From NCBI GenBank assembly GCA_905221605.1, contig CAJNDS010002078.1, positions 561,001 through 625,000 of the forward strand: a DNA stretch of 64,000 nt. The letters are read 5' to 3'. The notes beneath the pieces were generated by a model, which did not search any database, had not been told where the DNA came from, and saw only the letters and a list, made by a program, of their open reading frames with translations. Below are positions 60,668 through 64,000 of the stretch, piece by piece. This DNA is from Symbiodinium natans (Eukaryota > Sar > Dinophyceae > Suessiales > Symbiodiniaceae). The position numbers were made by a program, and so were the translations under genes. Positions within the stretch are counted from its first letter, which is position 1; every line of letters begins with the position of its first letter.

Positions 60668-63538
60668 GAGCCGGGCTTTCGAGCGAGACACCGGGTGTCC
60701 TTTGCCAGACGTCGGTCCTGCGTTCACAAAGGCGCCCGGATGCCCGCCTGTCTTGACTTGCGAATGCTGGCGATTGGCTGTCACAAGACGGCTGGGGTTC
60801 GGTTGGAACGAGGTGCCAACGGTGTCAACAGTGTTTCCAGCTTGCATGTCGCAGACGGATGCTCAAGCAGTATTGCCTGCAGTCTTGCTGAGATGAAGCG
60901 GGACGAGGACGGACCAAGAACAGGTCCGATGTCGGTAAAGTCGAAATGGGGACCCTACGATAGTAGTGCCCAATCTACCTTGCTCGCACGGCCTCGGGCT
61001 GCTCAGTTCCTTGACGCAAACAAGCCAGTCCAGCCTCACTCTCAAAGGAGCGTGGACCCAGAGAAGGCAACATCAGCCATCGCGGAGGCTTGGAAGCTTT
61101 CGAGCAAGTACAACATGGAGTTCGACGCCGCCATGGTCATCGTGGTTGGCCAGCAATCTGCTGGCAAGACTTCGTTTGTTGAGCGATATCTCGGTTATGC
61201 GTTCAGCGTGGTCAAACACGGCATGGCAACCACACGGCCATCTGTATTGACCATTCTGCCACAGGAAGAAAAGAAGAAGTCGTCAAAGTCGTTGAAGAGC
61301 TTCCTGACGGAAGCAGGAGCACTCAGGACATCTTCACGGGAAAAGAAGCACTAACGCAGCTTCATAGCTGGGTTACGGAGAAGAACACGAGGGTTGCCAA
61401 AGAGAGGCTCTTCATCACAATACAGACCCAGAAGTGCAAGACGCCACGCAGAGTAATGGATCTTCCTGGCGTGCGGGCAAGTGATGAGGATGAGTCCCAG
61501 GGTGTGAACGATGCCATCATAGCAATGGTCACTGAGTCGATGCGTATGCCCAATTCCATCGTGGTGTGCCTCGCAGACTCCACTACAGAGTCAGCAGCTG
61601 GCCTTGATTTAACACATGCGAACGTGCATGTCGCCAAATACTTGTGACGCATAGCCTCCCGTTGTTAGTGTAGTCAGTGTAGTGTGATGCTCGGACTGTT
61701 AATGTATGCCAAGGCAAATGACAACATGGTGAAACTCTTCCGTGAGCGAGGAACTGGAGTCATGTGCTTCTCGGACCGGCTGGTTCTGGTGCTTACCAAA
61801 GCCGACAACTGGTTTGCCACTACCGGGCGCGCCGAAGTTGCGCGAAGCCATCTCCAAAGCTGGAAGGAGGGGTTCTACGGCATTGAGCCCATGTTGATGG
61901 GCAGCTCGCTTGACAAGAATGTGGACTCCAAAGATGTGCTCGTGCGCAATGCGGAGTATGAAAGGGCAAATGACCGCGAGGAGCAGAACATCACCAGGTT
62001 TCGGCACGACGTCTTGGGCACCTTGCAAGGTGATGAGCGGAAGTTCTGGGAGGAGAAAGTCGGCTTCAAGCATGTGCAAAGTGCCGTGCAGCAGATGTCC
62101 CTCACGATGGACCTGTCGAAGATGCAGGAAATCAAGGACAAGATCCAAAAGCGTTGCAACCAGGTAAAGTTGGGGCTGGACAAAGCTAGGGCAGCCTGCG
62201 GCAACTCAGATCCTCCTTGCCTCGCTGTGCATCTCTCATCATCCCATGATCTCGAGGACGCAGAAACCAATCATGCTGTCCTGGGTTGGCCCCCTGTAAC
62301 CTGTTGATGTCGCTGGGCGTTTGTTGAAAAAGCTGCTGTTGATACTGTACAGTAGGAGACAGCGAAGACCCTCGTCCAGGAGGAGGAAGAGTTCAGGCAA
62401 GTTGCGGCCGATTTCTCGCCGGATGCGATGCAGGCGGCATGGAATGAGCAGAAAATGCTGAACAACATACAGTCGCGCAGCTGAACAGTCTCCAGACGAG
62501 TTCAGCGCTTTCCACCGAGGAGTCCTCGAAGACGGCGACTTCTTGAAGCAAGTTTCCCAGCGCGAGGATGCCTTTCTTGCGGGGGCCGCCATGACACGTG
62601 CAGTGGATTTCTTCGAGTGCATGGCGCTCCAGTACATGTATCTTGACAAGGAAGATGTGCCTCGCATCAGGAATGCAGTCACCATCAATCCCGACATGCC
62701 TTTCATGGAAGACAACCTCCAAAGGATCTTCGTAGTTGGAAACATCAAGGCTGCAAAAATGCGAGACATCACCATGTACATGGTTCAGAAGACAGCCTAC
62801 CTCATGACGCAGGGCTTTGCGTGCGCCTTCAGGAACATGACGAAGAACGAGACGGAACGAGCTCTCATCGACTCCCTTGCCGAAGGTACCAGTGTGGAAA
62901 ATGTCTTTGACGTGCTGCGAAGGGGCTTCATTAAGCATCTGCTGGTACATGCGCACCATGCCTACCTCAGCTCCATCAGTGATCACAGCCAGTTTATGCA
63001 TCAAGTCGGCTCATTTTGCCGAAGTGATGTGCAACTTTGTGGAGATTCTGGGGCGTGGTTACATGACGCTTTGGAGAAAGAAATCGGTCACCAGCTTGGC
63101 CAACTTCTGCGCCATCACGAGGCCGTGGACAAGGGAATCAAAGAAGGGCTGCGTGTACTTGGAGGTCTTCCCATGCAGAAGTCTTTGCCTTCTCGACTGG
63201 TACAAATTGTGAACAACATGCAGGACCAAGGTATCTTTGATTCCCAGGATTTTAAGTTGCACCATTTGCTCGGCATGACCGCCGTGGCGTTCGCCTTCTT
63301 TGCTCCTCGGTTCTCAGCCGCTGTGATCATGCGATGCATGTCTGGGCTGCTTGGCAGTCTCAATTCCACGTACTACAGGCACTCTTACGAGGAGAGTGTT
63401 CACAAGGAGCTCACCAAGGTTTTCATCGATGGTGATCTCGCTGAGCGTGTGGAAGTCCTCAGGCAGCATGAAGCTGAGCTAGAGGTGGAATACAACGATC
63501 TCTGCCATGCGCTTGAGAAGTTGCGCAGGCTGCGTTGA
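60668..63538 (+). CDS. Dynamin-superfamily large GTPase, two compensating frame breaks
   Basis: Acceptor TTCTGCAG at 60667; likely start ATG 60893 (MKRDEDGPRTGPMSVKSKWG). G1 is VVGQQSAGKTS, then the switch region GMATTRPSVL. The frame shifts by -1 in an A-rich run near 61271-61279 and continues VVKVVEELPDG to G3 DLPGVR (61459). A short intron near 61643-61674 leads to YAKANDNMVKLF and G4 LTKAD (61795). A GT-AG intron 62164-62355 (phase 0) leads to TAKTLVQEEEEFRQVAADFS. A +1 shift near 62475 returns to the first frame for the stalk (RGVLEDGDFLKQVSQREDAF ... YEESVHKELTKVFIDGDLAE, coiled coil RQHEAELEVEYNDL, TGA 63536-63538). GTP-driven membrane remodelling is the family role. No PH or Pro-rich domain is seen, as in DRP-type members. 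Confidence 0.8.
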
Positions 63539-63740
63539 GGCATGTCTCACTATACAGGCCCCTGATGGACTCAGAGGACCGATTGAAGAAAGTGCTGTGC
63601 AAGGTCTAGTATGACCTTCCTATATATGTATATACCGGCTGAGAATCCGACTGACAAACGCTCGCATGATGCGAGTCCCGCAATACGAGTCGCATAAGGC
63701 TAAATCGGTGATGCGTTTCGCCGAGTAGAGTCGAGTCGCG
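63539..63740. other. Intergenic spacer
   Basis: About 200 nt between the dynamin-like stop and the next ATG. Holds TATATATGTATATA and ATGCGAGTC/GAGTCGC repeats; may contain the trans-splice acceptor of the next gene. Confidence 0.5.
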
Positions 63741-63826
63741 ATGTTTTTTTGTTGGATCAGCTGCGTGGCTCGCAGGCTCCTTTTTGCAGCAGCTCTCGAG
63801 GCACGGCTGCAGACCTTGTACTTTCG
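63741..63826 (+). CDS. First exon of a further gene, probable targeting peptide
   Basis: ATG 63741 gives MFFCWISCVARRLLFAAALE ARLQTLYFR, then donor CG|GTAAGT, a strong canonical site. Hydrophobic start plus arginines suggest a signal or transit peptide. The rest of the gene is outside the window. Confidence 0.5.
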
Positions 63827-64000
63827 GTAAGTGCTACGGATGTTTTCTTTGAAGTGAACTGCAGCATGTGACACTCGAACTCGGAACCCTGAGACGCATG
63901 TATCTTACTTGTCTGTAAAGCATTAATGTAAGCCTACATCGGCACATCACATGAAGAAATGCCAGCACCACAAGAACCCTCGACATTCCCCCAGCAATCC

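Noticed and set aside
1-64000. tRNA, rRNA, CRISPR arrays, bacterial promoters or Shine-Dalgarno sites
   Set aside because: None recognised by eye; sequence style is eukaryotic nuclear. A tRNAscan or Rfam search would settle small RNAs.

Overview
The window looks like nuclear DNA of a dinoflagellate, most likely a Symbiodiniaceae-type alga. Supporting features: (i) very small exons of about 30-250 nt with GT, some possible GC, and AG borders; (ii) many short telomere-like TTTAGGG / CCCTAAA tracts inside introns and intergenic DNA; (iii) a dispersed WG-repeat gene of the type AFAAxxxDGSVVTWGDPxxGGDSSAV; (iv) a decayed nuclear copy of mitochondrial cox1; (v) a 14-nt match to the dinoflagellate spliced leader at 1323-1336. 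No bacterial operon, CRISPR array, rRNA or tRNA was recognised. Species assignment is inference.

Every well-supported coding piece lies on the + strand. The only minus-strand item is the cox1 pseudogene. This fits the long unidirectional gene arrays known in dinoflagellates. Single ORFs are a poor guide here because most genes are broken into tiny exons. I read exons by hand from splice borders, open frame and phase agreement between neighbours. A chain is called stronger when consecutive exons join in the same phase. Most products have no recognisable family and are described without a function.

Layout. 0-17 kb: short exon groups of unknown genes; the best are 6629-6958, 10140-11214, 13113-14204 and 16503-16919. 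Microsatellites lie at 2.4-3.0 and 15.6-16.1 kb, and a degenerate tandem repeat at 9.4-9.8 kb. 17-21 kb: sparse. 21-35 kb: a dense run of exon chains, the best being 21132-22160, 25437-25966, 27813-28360, 29511-31129 and 33830-34687, plus a compact 50-residue ORF at 26728-26880. 35-44 kb: more unknown genes, interrupted by the cox1 pseudogene at about 37.74-38.26 kb. 44.17-46.79 kb: a two-exon DEDDh 3'-5' exonuclease with long low-complexity flanks, the clearest functional call. 47-50 kb: two small ORFs, CT-rich DNA and an inverted repeat. 50.9-60.1 kb: the WG-repeat gene, about one repeat per exon. 60.67-63.54 kb: a dynamin-like GTPase with G1, G3 and G4 motifs and two frame breaks that cancel each other. 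63.74 kb: the first exon of a further gene that leaves the window.

Functional links between these genes cannot be inferred from position, since dinoflagellate neighbours are usually unrelated and transcripts are trans-spliced. Several coding frames break exactly at homopolymer runs, so some apparent pseudogenes may be consensus errors.
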